In this document: piece by piece, positions 1 to 6,916 of the stretch
Numbering within the stretch: position 1 is the stretch's first letter
How the letters are laid out: each line of letters begins with the position of its first letter
Origin: Roseovarius sp. UBA6217
Lineage (GTDB): Bacteria; Pseudomonadota; Alphaproteobacteria; Rhodobacterales; Rhodobacteraceae
Assembly (NCBI GenBank): GCA_002421985.1
Contig: DISF01000041.1
Location: 1-18,875, forward strand
DNA length: 18,875 bases
Direction of reading: 5' to 3'
Program-made: the position numbers and the translations under genes
The notes under the pieces: model-generated
Seen by the model: the letters and a program-made list of their open reading frames with translations, nothing else
What the model was told of the DNA's origin: nothing
The model's database searches: none

Positions 1-25
1 TGCTCGAAAATCCAAGACCACCTCT
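1..25 (-). repeat. left copy of 25-bp terminal inverted repeat
   Basis: The first 25 bases (beginning TGCTCGAAAATCC) are the exact reverse complement of the last 25 bases of the window. The repeat overlaps the last two bases of the moaE stop codon. Beyond these 25 bases the two ends do not match. A perfect 25-bp match at both extreme ends is not a chance event. It most likely marks a contig broken at a repeated element, such as an insertion sequence present on both sides in opposite orientation. The element itself is not identified. Confidence 0.8.
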
Positions 26-464
26 ACCAGCGGCGCAGCGCGTCCTCGTCCGCGTCGCGGGCGGCAACCCATGCGGGGCCGCTCGCCCCGTGCTCCTTCT
101 TCCAGAAGGGGGCGCGGGATTTGAGGTAATCCATCAGGAATTCGGCGGCGTGGAACGCGTCGGCGCGGTGGCGCGCGGCGGTGGCCACCATCATGATCGT
201 CTCATTCGCGGCCAGTCGGCCGAAGCGGTGCAGGATCAGCGCATCGCCGATCTGCCAGCGCCGTGCGGCTTCCTGGGCGATCTCTGCCAGCGCTTTTTCG
301 GTCATGCCGGGGTAATGCTCGATCTCCATCGCATCGAGCCCGCCCGCCACGTCGCGCACGATGCCGGTAAAGGTTACGATCGCGCCCATCCCGTGCTGCC
401 GCGCGGCAAAGGCATTGGCCTCGGCCCCCATATCGAAAGCGGTCTCCTGCACGCGGATATCCAA
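24..464 (-). CDS. moaE: molybdopterin synthase catalytic subunit MoaE
   Basis: This is the large subunit of molybdopterin synthase, which converts precursor Z (cPMP) to molybdopterin using sulfur carried on the MoaD C-terminus. It is 146 aa, close to the usual ~150 aa. Family blocks are visible in order: GAIVTFTGIVRD (about 28-38), EIEHYPGMTEKAL (47-59), LHRFGRL (78-84), ARHRADAFHAAEFLMDYLK (97-115) and APFWKKE (118-124). The lysines of the active-site region are K115 and K122/K123. The start is TTG at 464, four bases after the moaD stop, preceded by GGTGAGG as a plausible ribosome binding site. It is the last gene of the uvrC-pgsA-moaD-moaE run. Its TAG stop runs into the terminal repeat, but the protein looks complete. 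Confidence 0.96.
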   Translation of the reverse strand: MDIRVQETAFDMGAEANAFAARQHGMGAIVTFTGIVRDVAGGLDAMEIEHYPGMTEKALAEIAQEAARRWQIGDALILHRFGRLAANETIMMVATAARHRADAFHAAEFLMDYLKSRAPFWKKEHGASGPAWVAARDADEDALRRW

Positions 465-468
465 CGCC

Positions 469-714
469 TCACCCCCCCGTCATCGGCGGAAAGAACGCGA
501 CCTCGCGCACGCCCGACAGCGGCGCGTCGAAATCGGCAAGCTCCTGATCCACGGCCACGCGCAGCGCCGTCAGATCGGCAAAGGCGGCGGCGTAGCGCTC
601 CTCGCGCGCGCGCAATTCCTCGACGAGATCGCGCACGGTGGCGGCCCCGGTCTCGACGCGCTCCCTGGGGTGGCCGATACGTTCGCGCACCCAGGCAAAG
701 TAAAGCACATCCAT
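469..714 (-). CDS. moaD: molybdopterin synthase sulfur carrier subunit MoaD
   Basis: This is a ubiquitin-like sulfur carrier that forms a thiocarboxylate on its terminal glycine and donates sulfur within the MoaD/MoaE complex. It is 81 aa, the normal size. It begins with the β-strand MDVLYFAWVRERIG and ends in the required Gly-Gly tail (PPMTGG). The last residues REVAFFPPMTGG match the family pattern in which a hydrophobic strand and FPPVxGG precede the stop. The ATG overlaps the pgsA stop by one base (TGATG), so translation is probably coupled, with a GAGG motif upstream inside pgsA. It lies four bases before moaE, its obligate partner. Confidence 0.95.
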   Translation of the reverse strand: MDVLYFAWVRERIGHPRERVETGAATVRDLVEELRAREERYAAAFADLTALRVAVDQELADFDAPLSGVREVAFFPPMTGG

Positions 715-1379
715 CAGCGGTCATCCCTCAGATAGGGCATGGCCTTGACGAAATAATCCGCCCCGCTCAACGCCGTCAGCGCGGCGGCGAGCCATAGCAG
801 CCAGATGCCGAGATGGCCCGCCCAGACCATGCCGCGATATTTCCACCACAGCCCGTGCAGATCCTCGACCCGACCGGCAAGGATATCGCGCACCATCGCC
901 TGGTCCATGCCAAAGACGGACATGCCGAAATAATGCTCGAACACGCCCTGGGCAAAGAGCACGGCAATGGCCACCATCTGTGCCGTGGTCTTCCATTTGG
1001 CGAGGGTCGTCACCCGCAGCGTGCCCGCCGTATCGCCAAGATATTCGCGCAGGCCCGAGACGAAAACCTCTCGAAAGAGGATCACCGTGGCGGGCAGCAC
1101 CAGCCAGGGCGACATCGAGGAATAGCCGACGATCACCATCAGCGCGATCACCACCATCGCCTTGTCGGCGATCGGGTCGAGCATGGTGCCAAGCCGTGTC
1201 ACCTGTTTCCAGCTTCGGGCAAGATGGCCGTCGATCCAGTCGGTAAGCGCCGCGCTGACAAAGAGAACAAGCGCGAACCAGTCGGCATAGGGGCGGTTGA
1301 AATAGAGAAACATCACGGCAAGCCCCGGCGCCGCCAAGAGGCGCAGAACGGTCAGGATATTCGGCACGGTCCATGTCAT
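714..1379 (-). CDS. pgsA: CDP-diacylglycerol-glycerol-3-phosphate 3-phosphatidyltransferase
   Basis: This integral membrane enzyme makes phosphatidylglycerol phosphate from CDP-diacylglycerol and glycerol 3-phosphate, the first committed step to phosphatidylglycerol and cardiolipin. It is 221 aa. The N-terminus MTWTVPNILTVLRLLAAP is characteristic of PgsA. The CDP-alcohol phosphotransferase signature D-G-x2-A-R-x8-G-x3-D-x3-D is complete: D50, G51, A54, R55, G64, D68, D72. Several hydrophobic segments follow, with a longer polar loop around residues 125-165. It lies between uvrC and moaD. A different CDP-alcohol transferase is possible, but the N-terminus and genomic position favour pgsA. Confidence 0.93.
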   Translation of the reverse strand: MTWTVPNILTVLRLLAAPGLAVMFLYFNRPYADWFALVLFVSAALTDWIDGHLARSWKQVTRLGTMLDPIADKAMVVIALMVIVGYSSMSPWLVLPATVILFREVFVSGLREYLGDTAGTLRVTTLAKWKTTAQMVAIAVLFAQGVFEHYFGMSVFGMDQAMVRDILAGRVEDLHGLWWKYRGMVWAGHLGIWLLWLAAALTALSGADYFVKAMPYLRDDR

Positions 1380-1444
1380 GGCAGTGTTTCTAACCCGACC
1401 GGAGGGCGAGGGAAAGCGCGGGGTTTTCTTACTCCCCTGTCATC

Positions 1445-1461
1445 CTCGGGTTTGACCCAAG
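1445..1461 (-). repeat. REP-like palindrome in the uvrC-pgsA gap
   Basis: In the 96-bp uvrC-pgsA gap, CTCGGGT-TTG-ACCCAAG forms an imperfect palindrome. On the minus-strand transcript it is a 7-bp stem with one G·U pair and a 3-nt loop. No T-run follows it, so it is a poor intrinsic terminator. The wider stretch (GTCATCCTCGGG...) resembles the interspersed palindromic repeats with CTCGGGCTTGACCCGAG cores that I recall from alphaproteobacterial genomes. That resemblance is from memory. Confidence 0.4.
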
Positions 1462-1475
1462 AACGACAGCAGCGC

Positions 1476-3341
1476 TCAGCCGCGCTCGTGAAAAAAATCG
1501 TAAAGTTTCTGCGCCAGCGCGCCGGACACCCCTTCCACGGCCTTGAGATCGGCGAGATTGGCACGGCTCACCGCCTTGGCGCTGCCGAAATGCGCGAGCA
1601 GCGCGCGCTTGCGCGCGGCACCTACGCCGGGCACCTCGTCAAGCGGGGTGGCACCGACAGCCTTGGCGCGTTTCGCGCGATGCGTGCCAATGGCAAAGCG
1701 GTGCGCTTCGTCGCGCAGGCGCTGGATGAAATAGAGCACCGGATCGTTGTGCCGCAGCGCCATGGGGCGCTGGCCCACGCGGTGAAATTCCTCCTTGCCG
1801 TGGTCGCGGTCCACGCCCTTGGCGACGCCCACCATGGGGATATCCGCGACGCCCATTTCGCGCATGATCCCCGCCACGGCGCTCACCTGCCCCGCGCCGC
1901 CGTCAATGAGCAGCAGGTCGGGCCAGTGCCCCTCGCGGCGATCAGGGTCTTCCTTCAGAAGGCGCTTGAAGCGGCGGGTGAGCACCTCTTTCATCATGCC
2001 GAAATCGTCGCCGGGGGTGAGATCCTCGCCGCGGATGTTGAACTTGCGGTAGCTGTTCTTCTGAAAGCCCTCTGGCCCCGCTACGATCATCGCGCCGACA
2101 GCAAAAGCGCCCTGAATATGGCTGTTGTCGTAAACCTCGATGCGCTGGGGCGGCCCCGGCAGATCGAACGCCTCGGCCAGCCCCTTGAGCAGTTTGCCCT
2201 GTGTCGCGCTCTCGGCCATCTTGCGCGCCAGGCTCTCGCGGGCGTTGCGCAACGCCGCCTCGACAAGCTCGGCTTTCTCGCCGCGTTGCGGCACGCTGAG
2301 CGTGACCCGGCGACCGAGTTTTTGTGACAGCGCCGCCTCCATAAGGTCGGGGTTCTCGATCGCGTGCGACAGGATCACGGCGCGCGGCGGCTCCTTGCTG
2401 TCGTAGAACTGGCCAAGGAAAGCCTCCATCGCCTCGGCCTCGTCCACATCCGCGCCCACGCGGGGGTAGAAATCGCGGTTGCCCCAGTTCTGGCCCGCGC
2501 GGATGAAAAAGACCTGCACACAAGCCTGCCCCTGATCGAGGTGGAGCGCCACGATATCGGCCTCGGCCACGCTGCGCGGGTTGATGCCCTGCGCCGTCTG
2601 CACCTGCGTCAGCGCCTTGATCCGGTCGCGCAGGGCGGCGGCGCGCTCGTATTCCATCGCCTGTGATGCCTGCGCCATCTCGGCGGCGAGCTTTTCCTGT
2701 ATCTCGGTGGAGCGCCCCGAGAGATACCGCTCGACATCGCGCACCTGGCTTGCATAGTCTTCGCGGCTGATCTTGCCCACGCAAGGTGCCGTGCAGCGCT
2801 TGATCTGATATTGCAGGCAGGGGCGCGTGCGGCTCTCGAATACCGAATCGGTGCAATTGCGAAGCTGGAACACCCGCAGCAAATGCGCCAGCGTCCGGTT
2901 GACCGCGCCGGCGCTGGCGAAGGGGCCGTAATAGCGGCCTTTCTCGCGCCTGGCCCCGCGATGCTTCTTGATCATCGGGAAATCATGCGCGGTGACGAGG
3001 ATGTTGGGAAAGCTCTTGTCGTCGCGCAGAAGGACGTTGTAGCGCGGCTTCAACTGCTTGATGAGGTTCTGCTCCAGCAGCAGCGCTTCGGTCTCGGTCG
3101 ATGTGGTCAGGAACATCATCGACGCGGTCTCATGGATCATCCGCGCGATGCGCCCGCTATGGCCGGTGGGGCGCGCATAGTTCGATACCCGCGCTCGCAG
3201 GTTGCGCGCCTTGCCCACGTAAAGCACGCGCGACTGCGCATCGAGCATCCGGTAAACGCCCGGCGAGCCGTCAAGCGTGCGCAGATAGCCGCGAATCACG
3301 TCGGGGCCGGTGGCGGGCGGTGTGGGGGCGGTCTCGGTCAT
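1476..3341 (-). CDS. uvrC: UvrABC system protein C
   Basis: This is the dual-incision endonuclease of nucleotide excision repair, recruited by UvrB. It is 621 aa, typical length. The N-terminal GIY-YIG nuclease domain starts at GVYRMLD (28-34) and YVGKARNLRARV (41-52). Cysteines C163, C175, C183 and C187 are spaced 12/8/4, as in the four-cysteine Fe-S site described for E. coli UvrC. The UVR motif for UvrB binding covers about 212-247. The RNase-H-like nuclease carries D405 (VYDNSHIQG), D480 (LLIDGGAGQ) and H548 (DEAHRFA). Two helix-hairpin-helix units end the protein (VPGVGAARKRALLAHFG and VEGVSGALAQKLYDFF). The start is ATG at 3341; no clear Shine-Dalgarno is seen. Upstream lies an AT-rich gap likely to hold its promoter. 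Confidence 0.97.
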   Translation of the reverse strand: MTETAPTPPATGPDVIRGYLRTLDGSPGVYRMLDAQSRVLYVGKARNLRARVSNYARPTGHSGRIARMIHETASMMFLTTSTETEALLLEQNLIKQLKPRYNVLLRDDKSFPNILVTAHDFPMIKKHRGARREKGRYYGPFASAGAVNRTLAHLLRVFQLRNCTDSVFESRTRPCLQYQIKRCTAPCVGKISREDYASQVRDVERYLSGRSTEIQEKLAAEMAQASQAMEYERAAALRDRIKALTQVQTAQGINPRSVAEADIVALHLDQGQACVQVFFIRAGQNWGNRDFYPRVGADVDEAEAMEAFLGQFYDSKEPPRAVILSHAIENPDLMEAALSQKLGRRVTLSVPQRGEKAELVEAALRNARESLARKMAESATQGKLLKGLAEAFDLPGPPQRIEVYDNSHIQGAFAVGAMIVAGPEGFQKNSYRKFNIRGEDLTPGDDFGMMKEVLTRRFKRLLKEDPDRREGHWPDLLLIDGGAGQVSAVAGIMREMGVADIPMVGVAKGVDRDHGKEEFHRVGQRPMALRHNDPVLYFIQRLRDEAHRFAIGTHRAKRAKAVGATPLDEVPGVGAARKRALLAHFGSAKAVSRANLADLKAVEGVSGALAQKLYDFFHERG

Positions 3342-3418
3342 GGTCGAAAGGATATGATTCCCTGTGCGCGCTGCAATGTCCCGCAGTCCGGGGCAAGGGG
3401 CAAGCTGTCCACCATTCC

Positions 3419-3427
3419 TGTGGATAA
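3419..3427 (+). promoter_or_regulatory. consensus DnaA box
   Basis: TGTGGATAA is the exact complement of the DnaA box TTATCCACA. It lies about 78 bases upstream of the uvrC start. I saw only one exact copy in the gap, so it may be a titration or regulatory site, or chance. On its own it is not evidence of an origin. Confidence 0.35.
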
Positions 3428-3510
3428 CTCTGGAGACAAATTTCGCAAGCCGGGAAAAATCCCTTTGATCCGGCGGGCTTCATCGGTATGCCCTATTTTT
3501 GGGCAATTAT

Positions 3511-3525
3511 TTATCATGCTGATAA
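3511..3525. promoter_or_regulatory. 15-bp dyad TTATCA-N3-TGATAA
   Basis: A perfect 6-3-6 inverted repeat lies in the most AT-rich part of the uvrC upstream region. Its size and symmetry suit a dimeric repressor or activator site. The binding factor is unknown. Confidence 0.3.
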
Positions 3526-3596
3526 TAAACGATAAATTTATTGGGAGTGGGCAGATTATTGAAAACATTAGGCTTTCTGTAACGGTTCCGTGAAGC

Positions 3597-3636
3597 AAAC
3601 ATGACCGGTGCAAAACTCCAACCGCAGATCATGTTT
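3597..3636 (-). terminator. stem-loop directly after the SDR gene
   Basis: AAACATGA (3597-3604) and TCATGTTT (3629-3636) are perfect complements, and CGGT/ACCG (3606-3609, 3621-3624) extend the stem across a small internal loop. On the minus strand the structure starts immediately after the SDR stop codon. It ends in only three T residues, so it is a weak or Rho-assisted terminator or an mRNA-stabilising hairpin. Confidence 0.4.
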
Positions 3637-4416
3637 TCACTCGGGTCCGAGCACGTCCGGCGTCTGCCAGCCAAGGTGCTGCCCGCCATCCACGCAGATA
3701 AGCTGCCCGGTCACGGCGGGGGCCGCCAGCAGATAGCCTAGCGCGGCGGTGATGTCGCCCTCATCCGCCCCGCGGCCCAGCACCGTCGCCGCGCGCTGGC
3801 GGGCGAAATGCGTGTCGCTCTGGCGGTGGCCTTGCAGGGTGGGGCCGGGACCGATGGCGTTGACGCGCACGCGCGGCGCGAGCGCCTGCGCCGCCGTGCG
3901 TGTGAGCGCCCAAAGCCCCATCTTGGCAATGGTATAGGTCATGAAACCGGGGGTGAGCTTGCGCACGCGCTGGTCGATCATGTTGACAATCAGGCCCCGC
4001 GCGCGCGGCTCGCCATTGGCGTCGGTTTCGGGGGCGGGCACCGCGCGGGCCATTTCCTGCATCAGGACAAAGGGCGCGCGCAGGTTGCTTTCGATATGGC
4101 GATCCCAGCTTTCGCGGGTGGCGCTGTCGAGCGTGTCATATTCGAAGATAGAGGCATTGTTGACCAGCGTCAGGATCGGCCCGCCCAGCGCCTCGGCCGC
4201 GCGCGCCACCAGCGGCACCACCTGTGCCTCGTCGAGCAGGTCGGCGCGCAACGTCACCGCCTGCCGCCCCATGCCGCGGATCTCGGCTGCGACGGCCTCG
4301 GCCTCGGCCTCTGATGTGGCGTAATGCACCGCCACATCATGCCCCCGCCGCGCCAGATCAAGCGCCATCGCGCGGCCCAGCCGCTTGCCCGCCCCGGTTA
4401 CCAGCGCGCGTGTCAT
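3637..4416 (-). CDS. SDR oxidoreductase, pteridine-reductase/FolM-like
   Basis: This is a short-chain dehydrogenase of 259 aa. The cofactor loop TGAGKRLG (7-14) has the basic K-R of NADPH-preferring pteridine reductases rather than the usual TGxxxGIG. NNAS is at 86-89. The usual catalytic serine is replaced: NMIDQR places Asp148 thirteen residues before Tyr161, followed by Lys165 (YTIAK). This is the Asp-Tyr-Lys arrangement and spacing of Leishmania PTR1 and E. coli FolM. The tail CVDGGQHLGW also fits that group. The likely role is reduction of dihydropteridines, such as dihydromonapterin or dihydrofolate. The exact substrate is inferred. The gene starts 13 bases after the exchanger stop and may share its transcript. 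A generic SDR is the alternative. Confidence 0.8.
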   Translation of the reverse strand: MTRALVTGAGKRLGRAMALDLARRGHDVAVHYATSEAEAEAVAAEIRGMGRQAVTLRADLLDEAQVVPLVARAAEALGGPILTLVNNASIFEYDTLDSATRESWDRHIESNLRAPFVLMQEMARAVPAPETDANGEPRARGLIVNMIDQRVRKLTPGFMTYTIAKMGLWALTRTAAQALAPRVRVNAIGPGPTLQGHRQSDTHFARQRAATVLGRGADEGDITAALGYLLAAPAVTGQLICVDGGQHLGWQTPDVLGPE

Positions 4417-4429
4417 CCCCCGCCCCCGC

Positions 4430-5395
4430 TCATGTCAACACCAAGATGACATAGCCCGTATAGGCCAAGGTCAACGCGAGTCCCCAGATCCGGTTGAGAT
4501 CGCGGCACAATATCACGAACGGGATCAGCAGGAGCGAGGATGCCAGCATCACCCAAAGGTCAAAACGGAGGAATTCGGGATCGACCGGCACCGGGCTTAT
4601 CAGTGCGGTGATGCCGATAATCGCCAGAAGGTTGAACATGTTGGAGCCGATCACGTTGCCCAGCGCCACATCCGCCTGCCGTCGGATCGCGGCCATGACG
4701 GTGGTGGCAAGCTCTGGCAGCGAGGTGCCAAGCGCCACCAGCGTCAGCCCGATCGCCGCCTCACGCACGCCATAACGCAGCGCAAGGATCGAAGCGTTGT
4801 CCACCAGGATATCCGCGCCCAGCGGCAAGCCGACAAGCCCCAGCAAAAGGAAGGTGATGATCTGCCACCACGGCATGTCGGGGTCTGCGCCCTCGACTTC
4901 TTCTTCGGTCGTGGCGATCAGCGCGGCGGCGGCGGCCACCTCGCGGCGATGGGCCAGCGCGTTGCGCAGCGCATCGCCCAGCATCAGCCCCAGCGCCCCC
5001 AACAGCACCAGCCCGGCGATCCAGTCGAACGTGCCGCGATACGCCAGCGCGATGAACAGCACGCTCGCCGCCAGCATCTGGAGATAAGAGCGCCGGCATT
5101 TGCACAGGCTTGTGTGCATCACCGCGATCATCGCCGGAATGCCCAGAACCAAAAGTGCGTTGGCGGTGTTGGAGCCGACCACGTTGCCCAGCGCCAGCCC
5201 CGGCTTGTCGGCCAGCGCCGCGTTGACAGAAACCAGCAATTCGGGCGCCGACGTGCCAAAGGCCACCACCGTCAGGCTGACGATGAGCGCCGGAATGCCG
5301 ATCCGCAGCGCGAGGTTCACCGCCCCCTTCACCAGCGCATCTCCTGCCAGCAGCAGAATGACGAGACCAAGGCCAACCATGATCCAGGGCATCAT
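4430..5395 (-). CDS. calcium/sodium antiporter, YrbG-like
   Basis: This inner-membrane cation exchanger has 321 aa, close to the 325 aa of E. coli YrbG. It carries two inverted α-repeats. The first has FGTSAPELLVS (about 47-56) and GNVVGSNTAN (70-79). The second has LGTSLPELATT (222-232) and GNVIGSNMFN (246-255). These are the ion-binding motifs of the CaCA superfamily, surrounded by about ten hydrophobic segments. The charged loop near 164-178 (TEEEVEGADPD) is the usual central cytoplasmic linker. The frame stays open upstream, but I place the start at 5395 because that ATG overlaps the stop of the preceding small gene as ATGA and leads straight into the first membrane helix (MMPWIMVGLGLVILLLAG). 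The ion transported is not proven by sequence. Confidence 0.9.
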   Translation of the reverse strand: MMPWIMVGLGLVILLLAGDALVKGAVNLALRIGIPALIVSLTVVAFGTSAPELLVSVNAALADKPGLALGNVVGSNTANALLVLGIPAMIAVMHTSLCKCRRSYLQMLAASVLFIALAYRGTFDWIAGLVLLGALGLMLGDALRNALAHRREVAAAAALIATTEEEVEGADPDMPWWQIITFLLLGLVGLPLGADILVDNASILALRYGVREAAIGLTLVALGTSLPELATTVMAAIRRQADVALGNVIGSNMFNLLAIIGITALISPVPVDPEFLRFDLWVMLASSLLLIPFVILCRDLNRIWGLALTLAYTGYVILVLT

Positions 5396-5562
5396 GCGCG
5401 CGGGCCTTTCTCGCAGGAACACGGCCCCTTGCCGATCCGGTAACGCCCGCATTTTCGGCATTTCGCGGCCTCAAGCCGCTTTTGCCCCGGAAAGCGCAGG
5501 CGACCGAACATCGCCAGCACGCCCATGCCCACGAGAAACAGCAAGACGATCTTGACGATCAT
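5392..5562 (-). CDS. small membrane-anchored Cys-rich protein, unknown function
   Basis: This is a 56-aa protein whose function I do not recognise. The first ~20 residues (MIVKIVLLFLVGMGVLAMFG) form one hydrophobic helix. A basic linker (RLRFPGQKRLEAAK) and a short Cys tail follow: CRKCGRYRIGKGPCSC, a C-x2-C...C-x-C pattern that could bind a metal such as zinc. I recall similar short proteins in Rhodobacteraceae genomes. The reading frame is supported by context. Its ATG lies one base after the S49 peptidase stop, and its TGA overlaps the exchanger start as ATGA, so all three genes look translationally coupled. The longer open frame beginning at 5667 lies inside the peptidase gene and is not used. 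Confidence 0.75.
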   Translation of the reverse strand: MIVKIVLLFLVGMGVLAMFGRLRFPGQKRLEAAKCRKCGRYRIGKGPCSCEKGPRA

Positions 5563-5563
5563 G

Positions 5564-6361
5564 TCAAAGCCCGAACCGGGCATAGTGCGCCCGGTCCTCG
5601 ATCGCGGCCAGCGCATCCTGTGCGACATGCGCGCCGAAGCGCGACAGAATCCCCCGCCTGCGCCCATAGCGCATCAGGCGCACCTTGTCGCCATAGACCT
5701 CTTTCATGCGCGGCACCAAATGGCCGAACCCGTCAGCAAGGCCAAGCGCGATCGCCTTGCCGCCGAGCCAGAACTCGCCCGAGAAAAGATCGGCATTGTC
5801 GTCGAGCCGGTCGCCGCGCCGATCCTTGACATGGGTGATGAAGGCGGTGTGGATATCGTCGAGAACGCGCTTGAGCCGGGCCACATCCTCGCGCTTTTCC
5901 GGCAGGAACGGATCAAGCGTGCTTTTCGAGTGGCCGGCGGTATAAACGCGCCGTTCCAGCCCTTGCCTGCGCAGGAACACATCCGCCCCGAACCCCGCCG
6001 AGATCACCCCGATGGAGCCAAGGATCGACGAGGGATCGACGCGGATATCATCCGCCGCCGCCGCCAGCCAATAGCCGCCCGAGGCGGCCACATCCTCGAC
6101 AAAGGCGTGAACGGGAATGTTCTTTTCCTCCGCCAGCCGCCGTATCCGCGCCGCGATCAGCGAGGATTGCACCGGAGAACCGCCGGGCGAATTGATTTCG
6201 AGCGCCACAGCCGCGGGCTTGCCACGGCGAAAGGCCTTTTCGATCACCGGGGCAAGCGCCTCGTCGCTGAGGCCCGCGCGCGCGCCCGAGCCGATCACCC
6301 CGGCAAGGCGGATGACGGCAACCCGAGGTGGCTTTTTGAGAAAGGGGACAAGATGTCTCAT
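5564..6361 (-). CDS. S49 family serine peptidase (SppA/SohB-like)
   Basis: This is a compact signal-peptide-peptidase-type serine protease, 265 aa from the chosen ATG. Visible motifs are VIRLAGVIG (17-24), ALEINSPGGSP (53-63), EDVAASGGYWLA (89-100) with the likely nucleophile Ser94, and SILGSIGVI (112-120) lining the active site. GHSKSTLDPF (143-152) contains Lys146, the likely general base. It is half the length of E. coli SppA and matches the single-domain bacterial form. No membrane helix or signal peptide is obvious at the N-terminus (MRHLVPFLKKPPRVAVIRL), so its location is uncertain. A TTG 12 codons upstream is possible but less likely. It heads the peptidase, small protein and exchanger group. 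Confidence 0.88.
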   Translation of the reverse strand: MRHLVPFLKKPPRVAVIRLAGVIGSGARAGLSDEALAPVIEKAFRRGKPAAVALEINSPGGSPVQSSLIAARIRRLAEEKNIPVHAFVEDVAASGGYWLAAAADDIRVDPSSILGSIGVISAGFGADVFLRRQGLERRVYTAGHSKSTLDPFLPEKREDVARLKRVLDDIHTAFITHVKDRRGDRLDDNADLFSGEFWLGGKAIALGLADGFGHLVPRMKEVYGDKVRLMRYGRRRGILSRFGAHVAQDALAAIEDRAHYARFGL

Positions 6362-6444
6362 GCGGCCCGATGTAGAGTGCGCGCGCGCGACAAACAAGGC
6401 GGCGCTGCACCCTGAATGGCCAGGCGCGGATTTTCTGTCGCGTC

Positions 6445-6460
6445 CGGGCGGTATCGCCCG
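6445..6460 (-). terminator. hairpin immediately after the YaiI gene
   Basis: CGGGCG-GTAT-CGCCCG is a perfect 6-bp stem with a tetraloop, adjacent to the stop codon at 6461-6463. No T-run follows on the minus strand. It may be a weak terminator or a transcript-stabilising hairpin separating yaiI from the S49 peptidase. Confidence 0.35.
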
Positions 6461-6916
6461 TCACCGACCAAGCCGCCCCGCCGCGCGCACTGCGCGTTCC
6501 AGCGCATCGAGAAACCGCGAGCGGTCGGCCTTGGTGAACCCTTTGCCGCCGCCCTGCCGGAACGGATCGGCGGCGCGGATATCGGCCATCAGGTCGCGCG
6601 TGGCCAGCACATTGCCGATATTGGCCTCGGTGAGCGCCTCGCCGTTATGCCTGAGCACCAAGGCCCCCGCCGCCACGCATTTCGCCGCCAGCGGGATATC
6701 CCCCGTCACCACCACATCGCCCGGCCCGGCGCGCCCGGCGATCCACATATCGGCCACGTCAGGGCCATCGGCGACGATCACCATCTCCACCAGCGGATTG
6801 CGCGACGGGCGCAAGCCCCCGTTGGAGACCAGATACATCCGCAGCCCGTGCCGCGTGGCAACCCGCTCGGCCTCGTCCTTGACCGGGCAGGCATCGGCGT
6901 CGATATAAATGGTCAC
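6461..6916 (-). CDS. YaiI/YqxD family protein (UPF0178, DUF188)
   Basis: This is a 151-aa conserved protein with the family's PIN-like N-terminus: IYIDADACPVKDEAERVA (3-20) with acidic D6 and D8, SNGG (31-34), then VVTGDIPLAAKCVAAGA (69-85) and LRHNGE (88-93). The C-terminal block DPFRQGGGKGFTKADRSRFLDALER (about 117-141) is also typical. Its biochemical function is not established; the fold suggests a metal-dependent nuclease-like domain. The start is GTG at 6916, which overlaps the stop of the upstream HEPN-like fragment (GTGA). The gene is not tightly linked to the S49 peptidase downstream (99-bp gap). Confidence 0.9.
   Translation of the reverse strand: MTIYIDADACPVKDEAERVATRHGLRMYLVSNGGLRPSRNPLVEMVIVADGPDVADMWIAGRAGPGDVVVTGDIPLAAKCVAAGALVLRHNGEALTEANIGNVLATRDLMADIRAADPFRQGGGKGFTKADRSRFLDALERAVRAAGRLGR

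Larger units (their letters stand above)
3342..3636. promoter_or_regulatory. AT-rich intergenic region upstream of uvrC
   Basis: This is a 295-bp non-coding gap between the SDR gene and uvrC, much more AT-rich than its surroundings around 3485-3600. It contains a consensus DnaA box on the plus strand (TGTGGATAA, 3419-3427), a TTATCA-TGC-TGATAA dyad at 3511-3525, and a small stem TGCCC/GGGCA around a TATTTTT loop (3489-3505). The uvrC promoter is expected here on the minus strand, but I could not identify a convincing -35/-10 pair. Short frames in the region have no recognisable protein content. Confidence 0.45.

Noticed and set aside
813..2327. A 504-codon plus-strand open frame opposite pgsA and uvrC.
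   Set aside because: It is a shadow of two conserved genes with no family motifs.
3419..3600. The uvrC upstream gap as a replication origin.
   Set aside because: Only one exact DnaA box is visible, and none of the usual origin neighbours (dnaA, hemE, parAB, gidAB, repABC) are in the window.
3338..3613. A 91-codon minus-strand frame in the uvrC upstream gap.
   Set aside because: It has no domain, no good ribosome binding site, and covers the AT-rich regulatory-looking sequence.
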